Shown one piece after another: positions 54,365 through 62,541 of a stretch of 64,000 nt of DNA. Position numbers and translations under genes: made by a program. Source of the DNA: MAG-120531 sp038125995 (lineage in GTDB: Bacteria; Bacteroidota; Bacteroidia; Flavobacteriales; Flavobacteriaceae); the NCBI GenBank assembly GCA_038125995.1, contig JAYPEX010000010.1:19434-83433 (forward strand), given 5' to 3'. Each line of letters opens with the position of its first letter. Position 1 is the stretch's first letter. The notes beneath the pieces were generated by a model that worked only from the letters and a program-made list of their open reading frames with translations, did not search any database and had not been told where the DNA came from.

Positions 54365-55636
54365 ATGAAGAGAATTAGCATCCTATTACTTCTTGTAGCG
54401 ACAGTTTCATGTTCCCATAGACTAACTAAAACTCAACGTCAAATTCATGAACAGATTACTGTTTCACAGGTGTTTAAAAATAACTTTACAGGATTGTTTG
54501 TATACAATCCAATCACAAAAGACACCTTAGTAAATATCAATGGAAACAGATTTTTTACTCCTGCAAGCAATACTAAAATATTCACCCTATACAGCTCACT
54601 CAAACTGATTCCTGAAGAAATTGACGCCCTTAAATACACCACTAAAGATGACACACTTTATATCAAAGGAACTGCAGATCCAAGTTTGTTTCATCCTTTT
54701 TTTAAAGACAGTACGATCTTTCACTTTTTAAAAAATAAGAAACACATCAAACTTCTCAAAGGTCAGCTAGAGGATGATCATTTTGGACCAGGATGGGCTT
54801 GGGAAGATTACGATGCAGCTTTTTCAGCTGAACGTTCAGCATTGCCGATTTACGGAAATGTACTCGAGGTGAGAACTGTCGATGGTAAAGCGAGTTTTAT
54901 GCCTGAATATTTTGTTAATAGGAGTCAAATGACAGCCTTTTCAATGCCAAAAAAGAGAGCTAACTTCTCTAATGAATTCTATGTACCTCTTGTAAAAAAT
55001 GACACCCTACACATACCATTTATACAATCGGATAGTCTCACTGCTCAGTTGTTATCACTAGAACTCAATAATAAGATTGAATTAAGCGAAGATCAAACCA
55101 TCAAATTTGATCAGACGCTTTCAGGAATAAAAAGAGATAGTATCCTTAAACAGATGATGGTGGTGAGTGATAATTTTTTGGCAGAACAATTGCTTTTAAA
55201 CGCTTCTAACAACCATTACAATCGGTTAAACTCCTATGACATTAGACGCTATGTCATCGATACACTGCTCACCGACTTACAACAAAAGCCAAGATGGGTC
55301 GATGGTTCAGGACTCTCAAGATACAATCTATTTAGTCCAATCTCAATCGTTCAAGTCCTTGAAAAGATTCAAAAGGAAAGCCCCAATTATTTAGATTTTT
55401 TTCCAGTGGGTGGTGAAACGGGAACTTTAGAGCATTGGTTTAATGGCACGGATCGCCCCTATATCTACGCTAAGACAGGAAGCCTTGGAAACAACTTTAA
55501 TCTCAGTGGGTTTTTAAGATCCAATAGCGGTACGACGTTGATCTTTAGTTTTATGAACAACCACTATACCAAACCAACATCAGTTGTCAAAAAAGAAATG
55601 GGTGAAGTTCTAAGACTCATTCGAGATCATTACTAA
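54365..55636 (+). CDS. dacB: D-alanyl-D-alanine carboxypeptidase/endopeptidase (PBP4 type)
   Basis: A 423-residue S13-family penicillin-binding protein with a lipoprotein-like start (V-S-C at about residue 16). The three active-site motifs are intact: S-N-T-K in P-A-S-N-T-K at about residue 68, S-D-N in V-V-S-D-N-F-L-A at about 271, and K-T-G in Y-A-K-T-G-S-L-G near residue 376. It trims or cleaves peptidoglycan peptide cross-links in the periplasm. It starts one base after oxyR, so peroxide control of this wall enzyme is possible. Its end overlaps the converging AIM24-like gene by 4 bases. Confidence 0.93.
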   Translation: MKRISILLLLVATVSCSHRLTKTQRQIHEQITVSQVFKNNFTGLFVYNPITKDTLVNINGNRFFTPASNTKIFTLYSSLKLIPEEIDALKYTTKDDTLYIKGTADPSLFHPFFKDSTIFHFLKNKKHIKLLKGQLEDDHFGPGWAWEDYDAAFSAERSALPIYGNVLEVRTVDGKASFMPEYFVNRSQMTAFSMPKKRANFSNEFYVPLVKNDTLHIPFIQSDSLTAQLLSLELNNKIELSEDQTIKFDQTLSGIKRDSILKQMMVVSDNFLAEQLLLNASNNHYNRLNSYDIRRYVIDTLLTDLQQKPRWVDGSGLSRYNLFSPISIVQVLEKIQKESPNYLDFFPVGGETGTLEHWFNGTDRPYIYAKTGSLGNNFNLSGFLRSNSGTTLIFSFMNNHYTKPTSVVKKEMGEVLRLIRDHY

Positions 55637-56433
55637 AAGCGATTATCGCCATCGATCAGATCTCCGATTCCTCCCAATATACTTCCTTCTCCTTTGCGTT
55701 GACCGCCCATTTTTGGAGCTGCAGCCCAAATCCTTGAAGCTAAGCGACTAAAAGGTAGTGATTGAACATATACCGTACCAGGACCAGTCAATTGAGCAAA
55801 GAACAATCCTTCACCTCCAAAAAGGGTATTCTTAATACCACCGACAAATTCAATATCGTAATTGATCTGCTGAGAGAAACCAACTAAACAACCGGTATCG
55901 ACTTTAAGTGTTTCCCCAGCAGCTAATTCCTTTTTGGCAAGTGTTCCTCCAGCGTGTATAAATGCCATTCCATTCCCTTCTAATTTTTGCATGATAAAGC
56001 CCTCACCTCCAAAGAGACCTCTACCTAGTTTTTTAGAAAACTCAATCCCTACAGAAACACCCTTTGCTGCACATAAAAATGCATCCTTTTGACAGATGAA
56101 CTTACCTCCTAGTTCTGAGAGATCTATCGGTATGATCTTACCTGGGTAAGGAGCCGCAAAACTCACCTGTTTCTTTGAATTTCCTTGGTTTAAAAAAACA
56201 GTCATAAACAAACTCTCTCCTGTGAGTAAACGCTTCCCAGCAGAAAACAATTTACCCATTACTCCTTCATTTTGTTTGGAACCATCTCCAAAAATGGTTT
56301 CCATACCAATAGAATCATTCATCATCATAAAAGATCCAGACTCTGCTACGACCGCTTCCTTTGGATCTAATTCAATTTCTACAAACTGCATCTCTTCTCC
56401 TTGGATGCGATAATCGATTTCATGTGCGTTCAT
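55633..56433 (-). CDS. AIM24/TIGR00266-family protein
   Basis: A 266-residue protein made of repeated beta segments with glycine-rich turns (F-M-M-M-N-D-S-I-G-M-E-T, G-L-F-G-G-E-G-F-I, N-T-L-F-G-G-E-G-L-F-F-A), the pattern of the AIM24/TIGR00266 family. No signal peptide or long membrane helix is visible. The ATG at 56433 forms an ATGA overlap with the stop of the DUF4442 gene and is preferred over an in-frame start 21 bases earlier. Yeast AIM24 is mitochondrial; the bacterial function is not known. Confidence 0.88.
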   Translation of the reverse strand: MNAHEIDYRIQGEEMQFVEIELDPKEAVVAESGSFMMMNDSIGMETIFGDGSKQNEGVMGKLFSAGKRLLTGESLFMTVFLNQGNSKKQVSFAAPYPGKIIPIDLSELGGKFICQKDAFLCAAKGVSVGIEFSKKLGRGLFGGEGFIMQKLEGNGMAFIHAGGTLAKKELAAGETLKVDTGCLVGFSQQINYDIEFVGGIKNTLFGGEGLFFAQLTGPGTVYVQSLPFSRLASRIWAAAPKMGGQRKGEGSILGGIGDLIDGDNRF

Positions 56434-56879
56434 TTTCTTAATTTTATGGTCCATTCAAATTCAAAATTGGAAACTAAGTCTCCTTCTAAATCAATTCCTT
56501 TTGAAGTCATCCAAAACTTTTGGCCTTCACCACTTGCAATCGTTTTTTCAATAGCTTGATCGATCAGTTGACCATCGGTACAACTAAAGGTGATGATTCC
56601 CTTTGCCTTCTTTGAAAAACTGGCCTTGTTATTGGCAACAAGCATGGATATAGGTTTTTTTGAAAACCGGATCTTTTCCATCACCAAAACACCAGTTGAA
56701 AACTCAGCTGCCATTCCCTGTGCTGCCCAAAACATCGATTTAAAAGGATTTTTATTAAACCAACTGTGTTTAATACGAACTACTGCTTGATCATGTTCTA
56801 AATGATGTAAACGAACACCACACCACCATGCAGATGGCAATTTAAAAAACATAAACCGATTATATTTAGAGGGCTTCAT
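56430..56879 (-). CDS. DUF4442 protein (hotdog-fold thioesterase-like)
   Basis: A 149-residue protein with the hotdog-like pattern of DUF4442, as seen in the YiiD_C-type group: V-R-L-H-H-L-E-H-D-Q-A-V-V-R near residue 23, K-S-M-F-W-A-A-Q-G-M-A-A-E-F at about 47-60 and beta strands thereafter. Relatives may act as acyl-CoA thioesterases, but no activity is established. It is the first gene of a two-gene minus-strand unit with the AIM24-like gene, joined by an ATGA overlap. Confidence 0.85.
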   Translation of the reverse strand: MKPSKYNRFMFFKLPSAWWCGVRLHHLEHDQAVVRIKHSWFNKNPFKSMFWAAQGMAAEFSTGVLVMEKIRFSKKPISMLVANNKASFSKKAKGIITFSCTDGQLIDQAIEKTIASGEGQKFWMTSKGIDLEGDLVSNFEFEWTIKLRK

Positions 56880-56965
56880 AGGATTTATTTGTCCATAAAT
56901 TTAAGTAATGTTTTGAATTAACTAAGTTCATAGAGATGATTTATATGTTAATATTTTATTAATAA

Positions 56966-57026
56966 ATAGTACTTTGTATTACATACTACTTTCTTTTATA
57001 TATATATTTGTATTAGAAAGTACTAT
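56966..57026. promoter_or_regulatory. padR promoter region with a 10-bp inverted repeat
   Basis: ATAGTACTTT (56966-56975) is repeated in inverted form as AAAGTACTAT (57017-57026). A TATATTTG (57003-57010) matching the -7 consensus lies between the arms, and a related TACTACTTTC is at 56985-56994. The arrangement suits autoregulation by the PadR protein encoded 20 bases downstream. Confidence 0.6.
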
Positions 57027-57045
57027 ATGAATTAAATTCAAGTAT

Positions 57046-57369
57046 ATGAATATTGAAAACACTAAAGCACAAATGAGAAAAGGAGTGCTGGAATTCTGTA
57101 TTCTATCCGTGATGGACGGACAAGATAAATACACTTCAGAAATTCTAGATGATCTTAAAGAGGCTAAGTTGCTGGTTGTAGAAGGAACCATCTATCCCCT
57201 ACTTACAAGGCTTAAAAATTCTGGACTATTGGATTACAGGTGGGAAGAATCTAGTTCCGGACCTCCAAGAAAATACTATTCTCTTACAGAAAAGGGAAGA
57301 GAGTTCACCAAGGAACTAGATCAAACTTGGAATGAATTAAAAAACGCTGTTCAAAAAGTTACTAAATAA
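57046..57369 (+). CDS. PadR-family transcriptional regulator
   Basis: A 107-residue winged-helix protein of the short PadR type. It starts N-I-E-N-T-K-A-Q-M-R-K-G-V-L-E, contains the DNA-binding part with V-E-G-T-I-Y-P-L-L-T-R-L (about residues 46-57) and ends with the R-K-Y-Y-S-L-T-E-K-G-R wing. Such proteins often repress membrane or stress genes, and in Bacteroidota they are typically followed by a PspC-domain gene, as here, 8 bases later. An inverted repeat around the predicted promoter (56966-57026) is a likely own binding site. Confidence 0.9.
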   Translation: MNIENTKAQMRKGVLEFCILSVMDGQDKYTSEILDDLKEAKLLVVEGTIYPLLTRLKNSGLLDYRWEESSSGPPRKYYSLTEKGREFTKELDQTWNELKNAVQKVTK

Positions 57370-57376
57370 GCAGATC

Positions 57377-58981
57377 ATGAATAAGACAATAAATATCAAC
57401 CTTGCTGGAATCGTCTTTCACATCGATGAAGAGGCATTCGACAAACTTCAGTCCTACCTAGATGCAGTAAAAAAGTCATTGCAGGTTACCGAAGGAAATG
57501 AAGAAATTATCGCTGATATAGAAGCTAGAATTGCTGAACTATTTTTAGAACGAATCAAAGAAAAAGAAGTTATTACAAAAGAGGATGTAGATTTTATCAT
57601 TGCTAAACTTGGACAACCAGATGATTATCAAGTAGACAACTCCATCTTTGATGAAGAAACTATTGGATCGAAAAAATCTAAAAAATCCAAGAGACTTTAT
57701 AGAGACACTGACGATAAAATCATAGGAGGTATTTGTTCAGGAATTGGACATTACTTAGGTATTGATCCAGTATGGGTTAGAATTATATTTATTTTATTAT
57801 TCTTTGGAGGATTTCCAATTATCGCCTACTTAATTCTTTGGATTATAGTACCTGAGGCTGCAACTACCGCTCACAAATTAGAAATGAAAGGTGAACCGGC
57901 GAACCTTAGCAATATAGAACGTAAGGTCAAAGAAGGTTTTGAAAACGTTAAAAAAAAAGTAGACGATTTCGATATAGACGAAACTGGTAAAAAGGTCAAA
58001 GCAACAGGATCCAACTTCTTTGGAATGATTACCAGCATTGCGGGTTCCTTCTTTAGCTTTTTAGGAAAACTCATCACAGGAATTTTTTCATTAGCTGGAA
58101 AGCTTATTGGAGTGATCCTAATTATGGTGTCATTTGCAGTGATTCTATCCATTTTTATATCATTTATTACTTTTTCATTGATTGATGTCAACTTTGGATC
58201 GGATATCGCTCCAATTTTATTAACGGAATCCTTTGTTGATTTTCCAGTATGGTTAAGTTCAATTCTATTGATATTAGCCATCGGTATTCCATTCTTTATG
58301 TTGATGTACTTAGGACTTAAAATTCTAATCAAACACATCAAACCTATGAGTGGAGTGGTTAAATTGAGTCTTCTAGGAGCTTGGTTACTCAGTATTTTTG
58401 CACTTATTTTTATAAGCATCAATCAGGTAGCTAGTGAATCAATAAGAGTTAGTGAAAATCCAAAAGTAGAACAATTACAGGCTGTAGATACACTGTATGT
58501 TCGTATGAAAACATCAAAACATTACGATCGTATTGATCCACTATACAACATTGATCATATGAGTCTGTCCTATGATATCGAAGGAGAACAAATCTTATTT
58601 TCAAGGCACATTCGATTGGATATCTACAATTCAGATGGTGTAAATCCTTCCCTTGAAATCAGTAGAGCAGCAAAAGGAAAAAACTACAAAAAAGCCTTGG
58701 AGCGTGCCCAAAAGATTGCTTATGATTACGAGTTAACTTCTAATACACTCTATCTCGACAATTACTTTACAGCACCAAAAGAAAGTAAAATTAGAGCTCA
58801 GGAAGTTGAAATCGATCTTTATCTTCCAGAAAATACAGTGATTCAACTCGATTCTAACACTGCGGATTATATTTCACATCAGGTAGATAACAACAGGGAT
58901 TTCTACCGAAAAGATATGGCCGATCACTTTTGGAAAATGAGCTCAAACAACCAACTTGAATGCATGGATTGCGAGCAGTAA
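57377..58981 (+). CDS. PspC-domain membrane protein
   Basis: A 534-residue membrane protein. Residues 1-95 form a soluble helical region (N-I-A-D-I-E-A-type pattern after a beta start I-N-L-A-G-I-V-F-H). The PspC segment, R-D-T-D-D-K-I-I-G-G-I-C-S-G-I-G-H-Y-L-G, is at about 114-133 and runs into a membrane helix. Further hydrophobic segments at about 215-330 make at least four helices. The final 180 residues look extracytoplasmic and beta-rich. PspC proteins sense or protect the inner membrane, and in this PadR-linked form the C-terminal part is much larger than in E. coli PspC (about 120 residues). A terminator follows. Confidence 0.85.
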   Translation: MNKTININLAGIVFHIDEEAFDKLQSYLDAVKKSLQVTEGNEEIIADIEARIAELFLERIKEKEVITKEDVDFIIAKLGQPDDYQVDNSIFDEETIGSKKSKKSKRLYRDTDDKIIGGICSGIGHYLGIDPVWVRIIFILLFFGGFPIIAYLILWIIVPEAATTAHKLEMKGEPANLSNIERKVKEGFENVKKKVDDFDIDETGKKVKATGSNFFGMITSIAGSFFSFLGKLITGIFSLAGKLIGVILIMVSFAVILSIFISFITFSLIDVNFGSDIAPILLTESFVDFPVWLSSILLILAIGIPFFMLMYLGLKILIKHIKPMSGVVKLSLLGAWLLSIFALIFISINQVASESIRVSENPKVEQLQAVDTLYVRMKTSKHYDRIDPLYNIDHMSLSYDIEGEQILFSRHIRLDIYNSDGVNPSLEISRAAKGKNYKKALERAQKIAYDYELTSNTLYLDNYFTAPKESKIRAQEVEIDLYLPENTVIQLDSNTADYISHQVDNNRDFYRKDMADHFWKMSSNNQLECMDCEQ

Positions 58982-59001
58982 ACCAACAGATGAAAATGAT
59001 T

Positions 59002-59034
59002 AAAAAGAGTTGATTCAATCAACTCTTTTTTGTT
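59002..59034 (+). terminator. Terminator of the padR-pspC operon
   Basis: AAAAAGAGTTGATT (59002-59015) pairs with AATCAACTCTTTTT (59017-59030), almost without a loop (the innermost pairs would open), then more T. Confidence 0.88.
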
Positions 59035-59058
59035 TATATTTATTCTTCATCTTTTAAA

Positions 59059-60069
59059 ATGAAAATACGACTTTTAGAATATCAGTTAGAACTCAAACAC
59101 ACCTTTACTATTGCAAGGGAGAGTACCGATATTCAAGACACTCTAATTGTTGAGTTATCACTAGACAGCCATCATGGCTATGGAGAAGCAACCTCAAATC
59201 CGTATTATGGGATCACTATAGAAGGGATGAAATCAGAGCTTTTACAGCTTCAAAAAGCTCTTTTAGAATATAGCTTTGAAGATCCCGAGCAATTCTATCT
59301 TTGGTTAGAACAATTTAAACTCAGTAGTTTTGCACTCTGTGCTTTAGACCTAGCTGCGAATGATCTCTGGGGTAAAATCCATCAAAAACCACTATATGAA
59401 CTTTGGGGAACTACCCTAGATCAGATACCGACGACTAATTTTACAATTGGGATCGACACCATCGACAAGATGAAGGCAAAGCTCAAAGAACAACCTTGGC
59501 CCATCTACAAGATCAAATTGGGTACTGATAAAGATGTTGAAATTGTAACATCATTAAGAGAAGAAACTGATGCCATCTTTAGAGTGGATGCCAACTGTGC
59601 ATGGACTGCCCAGCAGTGTATCGAGTACTCAAAAGAATTAAAAAATTTAGGAGTCCAATTTATTGAGCAACCCCTTAAGGCAGATAATTGGGAGGGAATG
59701 CAACAAGTTAAACAGCATTCAAAGCTTCCCATCATAGCTGACGAGAGCTGTATCGTAGAGTCCGATGTTGTCAAATGCGCTCCCTATTTTGATGGTATTA
59801 ATATTAAATTGACCAAATGTGGAGGAATTACTCCAGCTAAGAGAATGATCAGTCAAGCAAAATCCCTTGGTTTAAAAGTAATGATTGGTTGCATGACTGA
59901 ATCCACCGTTGGAATCTCTGCCATTGCTCAACTACTTCCCTATCTCGATTATGTAGATATGGATGGTGCACTACTTCTTGCAAAAGACATTGCTAAAGGA
60001 GTCTATATCGATTCAAATGCTGTGATTCACTATCCAAAATTAGGAGGATCAGGAGTGTCGCTTTTATAA
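59059..60069 (+). CDS. Dipeptide epimerase (L-Ala-D/L-Glu type), enolase superfamily
   Basis: A 336-residue enzyme of the muconate-lactonising/enolase superfamily. Active-site elements are Y-K-I-K-L-G (lysine acid/base at about residue 153), metal ligands in R-V-D-A-N-C-A-W (about 176), I-E-Q-P-L (about 204) and A-D-E-S-C (about 229), and the second lysine in N-I-K-L-T-K-C-G-G (about 253). The D-x-D motif near residue 300 (Y-V-D-M-D-G) is typical of dipeptide epimerases. It would epimerise L-Ala-D-Glu from recycled murein to L-Ala-L-Glu. The next gene starts 9 bases later. Confidence 0.88.
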   Translation: MKIRLLEYQLELKHTFTIARESTDIQDTLIVELSLDSHHGYGEATSNPYYGITIEGMKSELLQLQKALLEYSFEDPEQFYLWLEQFKLSSFALCALDLAANDLWGKIHQKPLYELWGTTLDQIPTTNFTIGIDTIDKMKAKLKEQPWPIYKIKLGTDKDVEIVTSLREETDAIFRVDANCAWTAQQCIEYSKELKNLGVQFIEQPLKADNWEGMQQVKQHSKLPIIADESCIVESDVVKCAPYFDGINIKLTKCGGITPAKRMISQAKSLGLKVMIGCMTESTVGISAIAQLLPYLDYVDMDGALLLAKDIAKGVYIDSNAVIHYPKLGGSGVSLL

Positions 60070-60078
60070 GTTTTGATT

Positions 60079-61134
60079 ATGAAACAACTCAAGCGTAGTA
60101 TCAGCACCAAAATAAAACACAAGGGAGAACTCTATACGTACTATGGAGGAACCAATTACCTCGGGCTTTACCACCACTTTAGGTTTAAGAAAAAGATGCT
60201 CAAAGGAGTTCTCAAGTACGGAGTTCATTTTGGAGCATCCAGAAGATCAAATGTTGGACTAGATATCTACAACAAGGCTGAAATCAAACTTGCTGAAGTC
60301 TGTGGTGCTAAAGCAGCACTTACAGTTTCATCTGGCTATTTAGCCGGTCAACTTGTCGCTTCTCTGTTTAAAGAAGAATGCTTTAAGTGTTTTTACAGCC
60401 CCAACACACATCCAGCACTCGAACGTCAAAAATACAAGCAGTACTTCGACTACGAGAGTTTTATTGAAGCTGTAAACGCCTATATAGCCAAAGGGCCAAA
60501 GAAAACCCCTATCATCTATTTAGACACCATTGATTTTTTCGGAAATAACTATCCAAGCTATGATTGGCTACATAAAATACCACTTCAAGAGTGCATCCTA
60601 ATCGCAGATGACTCCCACGGTATCGGCATCACTGAAAATGGAGCTGGATCTTATGGAATATTAAAAGCTTTCAAACCAAAAGAGCTGATTGTTTGTTGTT
60701 CTTTGGGAAAAGGATTTGGAATTGGTGCGGGTGCTATTATCAGTTGTAAAAAACGCATTAAAAAAATCAAAGACACTTCTTTTTTTGGAGGTGCTTCACC
60801 AGCAAGCCCAGGTCATTTATACGCCTTTGTAAAATCTTCTGAGATATACGAAAAACAACTTAAGAAATTACATAAAAACATCCGACTCTTTTTAAAACGA
60901 TTGAAACATCCAGAGGAGTTTCACTTCCACAAAGATCACCCAGCATTTGGTTTTAGAGATAATGAGCTTTGCGAACTATTAGAAGCCAATAAAATTCTGA
61001 TGACTAAATTTAACTACCCAACAGAGAAAGATCCTCTGATCTACAGAATTGTCATCACTGCTAGGCATACAAAAATGGATATTGAAAAGCTTACAGAGCT
61101 TATCAATACCCATTATAATTCTAAAAACAACTAA
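60079..61134 (+). CDS. Class I/II PLP-dependent aminotransferase-fold protein, AONS-like
   Basis: A 351-residue protein of the alpha-oxoamine synthase group (8-amino-7-oxononanoate synthase, serine palmitoyltransferase). The N-terminal G-G-T-N-Y-L-G-L is typical, A-D-D-S-H-G-I-G is the cofactor segment at about residue 178, and the PLP lysine is probably in S-L-G-K-G-F-G-I-G at about 211. It is shorter than BioF (about 385). Position after the dipeptide epimerase and absence of other biotin genes make BioF unlikely. The substrate is unknown. The ATG at 60079 is preferred over a TTG two codons upstream. It ends 5 bases from the converging trxB. Confidence 0.82.
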   Translation: MKQLKRSISTKIKHKGELYTYYGGTNYLGLYHHFRFKKKMLKGVLKYGVHFGASRRSNVGLDIYNKAEIKLAEVCGAKAALTVSSGYLAGQLVASLFKEECFKCFYSPNTHPALERQKYKQYFDYESFIEAVNAYIAKGPKKTPIIYLDTIDFFGNNYPSYDWLHKIPLQECILIADDSHGIGITENGAGSYGILKAFKPKELIVCCSLGKGFGIGAGAIISCKKRIKKIKDTSFFGGASPASPGHLYAFVKSSEIYEKQLKKLHKNIRLFLKRLKHPEEFHFHKDHPAFGFRDNELCELLEANKILMTKFNYPTEKDPLIYRIVITARHTKMDIEKLTELINTHYNSKNN

Positions 61135-61139
61135 GTATT

Positions 61140-62081
61140 TTATTCGTTTGAAGCTAAATAACGCTCAGCATCTAATGCTGCCATACAACCGGTACCAGCT
61201 GCTGTAACCGCTTGACGGTATTCCTTGTCTTGAACGTCTCCAGCTGCAAAAACTCCAGGCTTATTAGTCTTAGTAGATTTTCCTTGGGTTATTAAATACC
61301 CTGTTTCATCCATATCTAATTGACCTTTAAAAATATCTGTATTAGGCTTGTGACCAATGGCTACAAACAATCCAGTAATAGCGATTTCTTCTTTTTCTCC
61401 AGTTTCGTTGTTAACGATTCTCAACCCTTCAACAACTTGATCTCCTAAAACTTCATCAACTTCAGTATTGTACTTGATTTCAATATTTTTAATATTATTA
61501 ACGCGATGTTGCATAGCTTTTGAAGCGCGCATTTCATCACGGCGAACGAGCATAGTTACCTTATTACAAATATTGGCTAAATAGGAAGCTTCTTCCGCAG
61601 CGGTATCTCCAGCACCCACAATAGCTACATCTTGTCCTCTGTAAAAGAAACCATCACAAACAGCACATGCTGATACTCCACCTCCTCTAAGGCGTTGTTC
61701 ACTTTCCAATCCAAGGTAACGTGCAGTTGCACCAGTACTGATAATTACAGTTTCAGCTTCAATTTCAGTTTTATTATCGACAATTGCTTTGTGAATTCCA
61801 CCGACCTGATCTGAGAATTCTACAGATGTAATCATTCCGATGCGAACTTCTGTTCCAAAACGCTCTGCTTGTTGTTGTAGTTGAACCATCATTGTTGGCC
61901 CATCAACCCCCTCTGGGTATCCTGGAAAGTTATCGACTTCTGTAGTAGTAGTCAATTGTCCTCCAGGCTCCATTCCTGTATACATCACTGGCTTCAAATC
62001 TGCTCTTGAGGCGTAAATTGCAGCAGTATATCCTGCAGGTCCTGATCCTATGATGAGTGTTTTAATTCGTTCTACTGACAT
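61140..62081 (-). CDS. trxB: Thioredoxin-disulfide reductase
   Basis: A 313-residue flavoprotein. The N-terminal FAD motif I-I-G-S-G-P-A-G-Y-T-A-A, the redox pair C-A-V-C-D-G at about residue 135 and the NADP motif V-G-A-G-D-T-A-A-E-E-A at about 153 are all present, with the C-terminal F-A-A-G-D-V. It reduces thioredoxin with NADPH in the cytoplasm. The upstream promoter has an exact consensus -7 and an inverted repeat in its spacer, which suggests specific control of this redox gene. Confidence 0.97.
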   Translation of the reverse strand: MSVERIKTLIIGSGPAGYTAAIYASRADLKPVMYTGMEPGGQLTTTTEVDNFPGYPEGVDGPTMMVQLQQQAERFGTEVRIGMITSVEFSDQVGGIHKAIVDNKTEIEAETVIISTGATARYLGLESEQRLRGGGVSACAVCDGFFYRGQDVAIVGAGDTAAEEASYLANICNKVTMLVRRDEMRASKAMQHRVNNIKNIEIKYNTEVDEVLGDQVVEGLRIVNNETGEKEEIAITGLFVAIGHKPNTDIFKGQLDMDETGYLITQGKSTKTNKPGVFAAGDVQDKEYRQAVTAAGTGCMAALDAERYLASNE

Positions 62082-62123
62082 AATATTATTTATTAATTCT
62101 TTTTAATGCTAACTAATTTGACT

Positions 62124-62157
62124 CAAAAATAAGTGTTATTAACCTCGAGTTAATCAA
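62124..62157 (-). promoter_or_regulatory. trxB promoter with an inverted repeat in the spacer
   Basis: Minus strand TTG (62157-62155), a 23-base spacer and TATTTTTG (62131-62124). The spacer holds ATTAAC-N5-GTTAAT (62138-62154), a 6-bp inverted repeat that may bind a dimeric regulator. Confidence 0.6.
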
Positions 62158-62208
62158 AAAGTTATTAATACTTATTATACGACTATTGATAAAGCTGATC
62201 AGCCTAAA

Positions 62209-62421
62209 TTAACTGCAGCAATCAGCCTTAGATGAGCTGTCTTTTACTCCCAACTTTTTGAGAATAGTCTCCATTAAACACCATTTAGTGATTGATGATT
62301 GAATGAGATTCACACCAACAAAAACAGTAAACCACAACCAATTGATATTCACATAAACTGCTAAAGCAACACTGATGAGCACAAAGCTACCTACAATGGC
62401 TCTAATACATCTATTCATCAT
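62209..62421 (-). CDS. DUF2892 small membrane protein
   Basis: A 70-residue protein with two hydrophobic segments (about residues 10-25 and 29-45), starting M-M-N-R-C-I-R-A-I-V-G-S and ending with several cysteines (K-W-C-L and A-D-C-C-S). This fits the DUF2892/YgaP membrane domain that in E. coli is fused to a rhodanese. In Flavobacteriia it is often found next to sulfide:quinone oxidoreductase genes, as here. It may handle sulfide or polysulfide at the inner membrane; not proven. The terminator of the sqr gene lies between the two, so it may have its own promoter. Confidence 0.88.
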   Translation of the reverse strand: MMNRCIRAIVGSFVLISVALAVYVNINWLWFTVFVGVNLIQSSITKWCLMETILKKLGVKDSSSKADCCS

Positions 62422-62491
62422 AATTTTAAATTTTTAAAAAGTAAAAATAATCCTTGATAGTTATTTCCTAAGTAACACTGGTCACATATAA

Positions 62492-62523
62492 AAAAGGGCA
62501 GCACCCGAAAGCACCACCCTTTT
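62492..62523 (-). terminator. Terminator of the sulfide:quinone oxidoreductase gene
   Basis: AAAAGGG (62492-62498) pairs with CCCTTTT (62517-62523). The inner stem pairs fully only as minus-strand RNA, through several G-U pairs, so the hairpin is strand-specific. A U run follows on that strand. Confidence 0.8.
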
Positions 62524-62541
62524 CCAATCAACCAAAACAAT

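Noticed and set aside
57871..58422. 183-residue open frame on the minus strand inside the PspC gene
   Set aside because: It is antisense to the membrane helices of a clear gene and its composition mirrors them. No start context or family supports it.
60079..61134. Naming the AONS-like gene bioF or kbl
   Set aside because: The protein is shorter than either and stands next to a murein dipeptide epimerase, with no biotin or threonine genes nearby.
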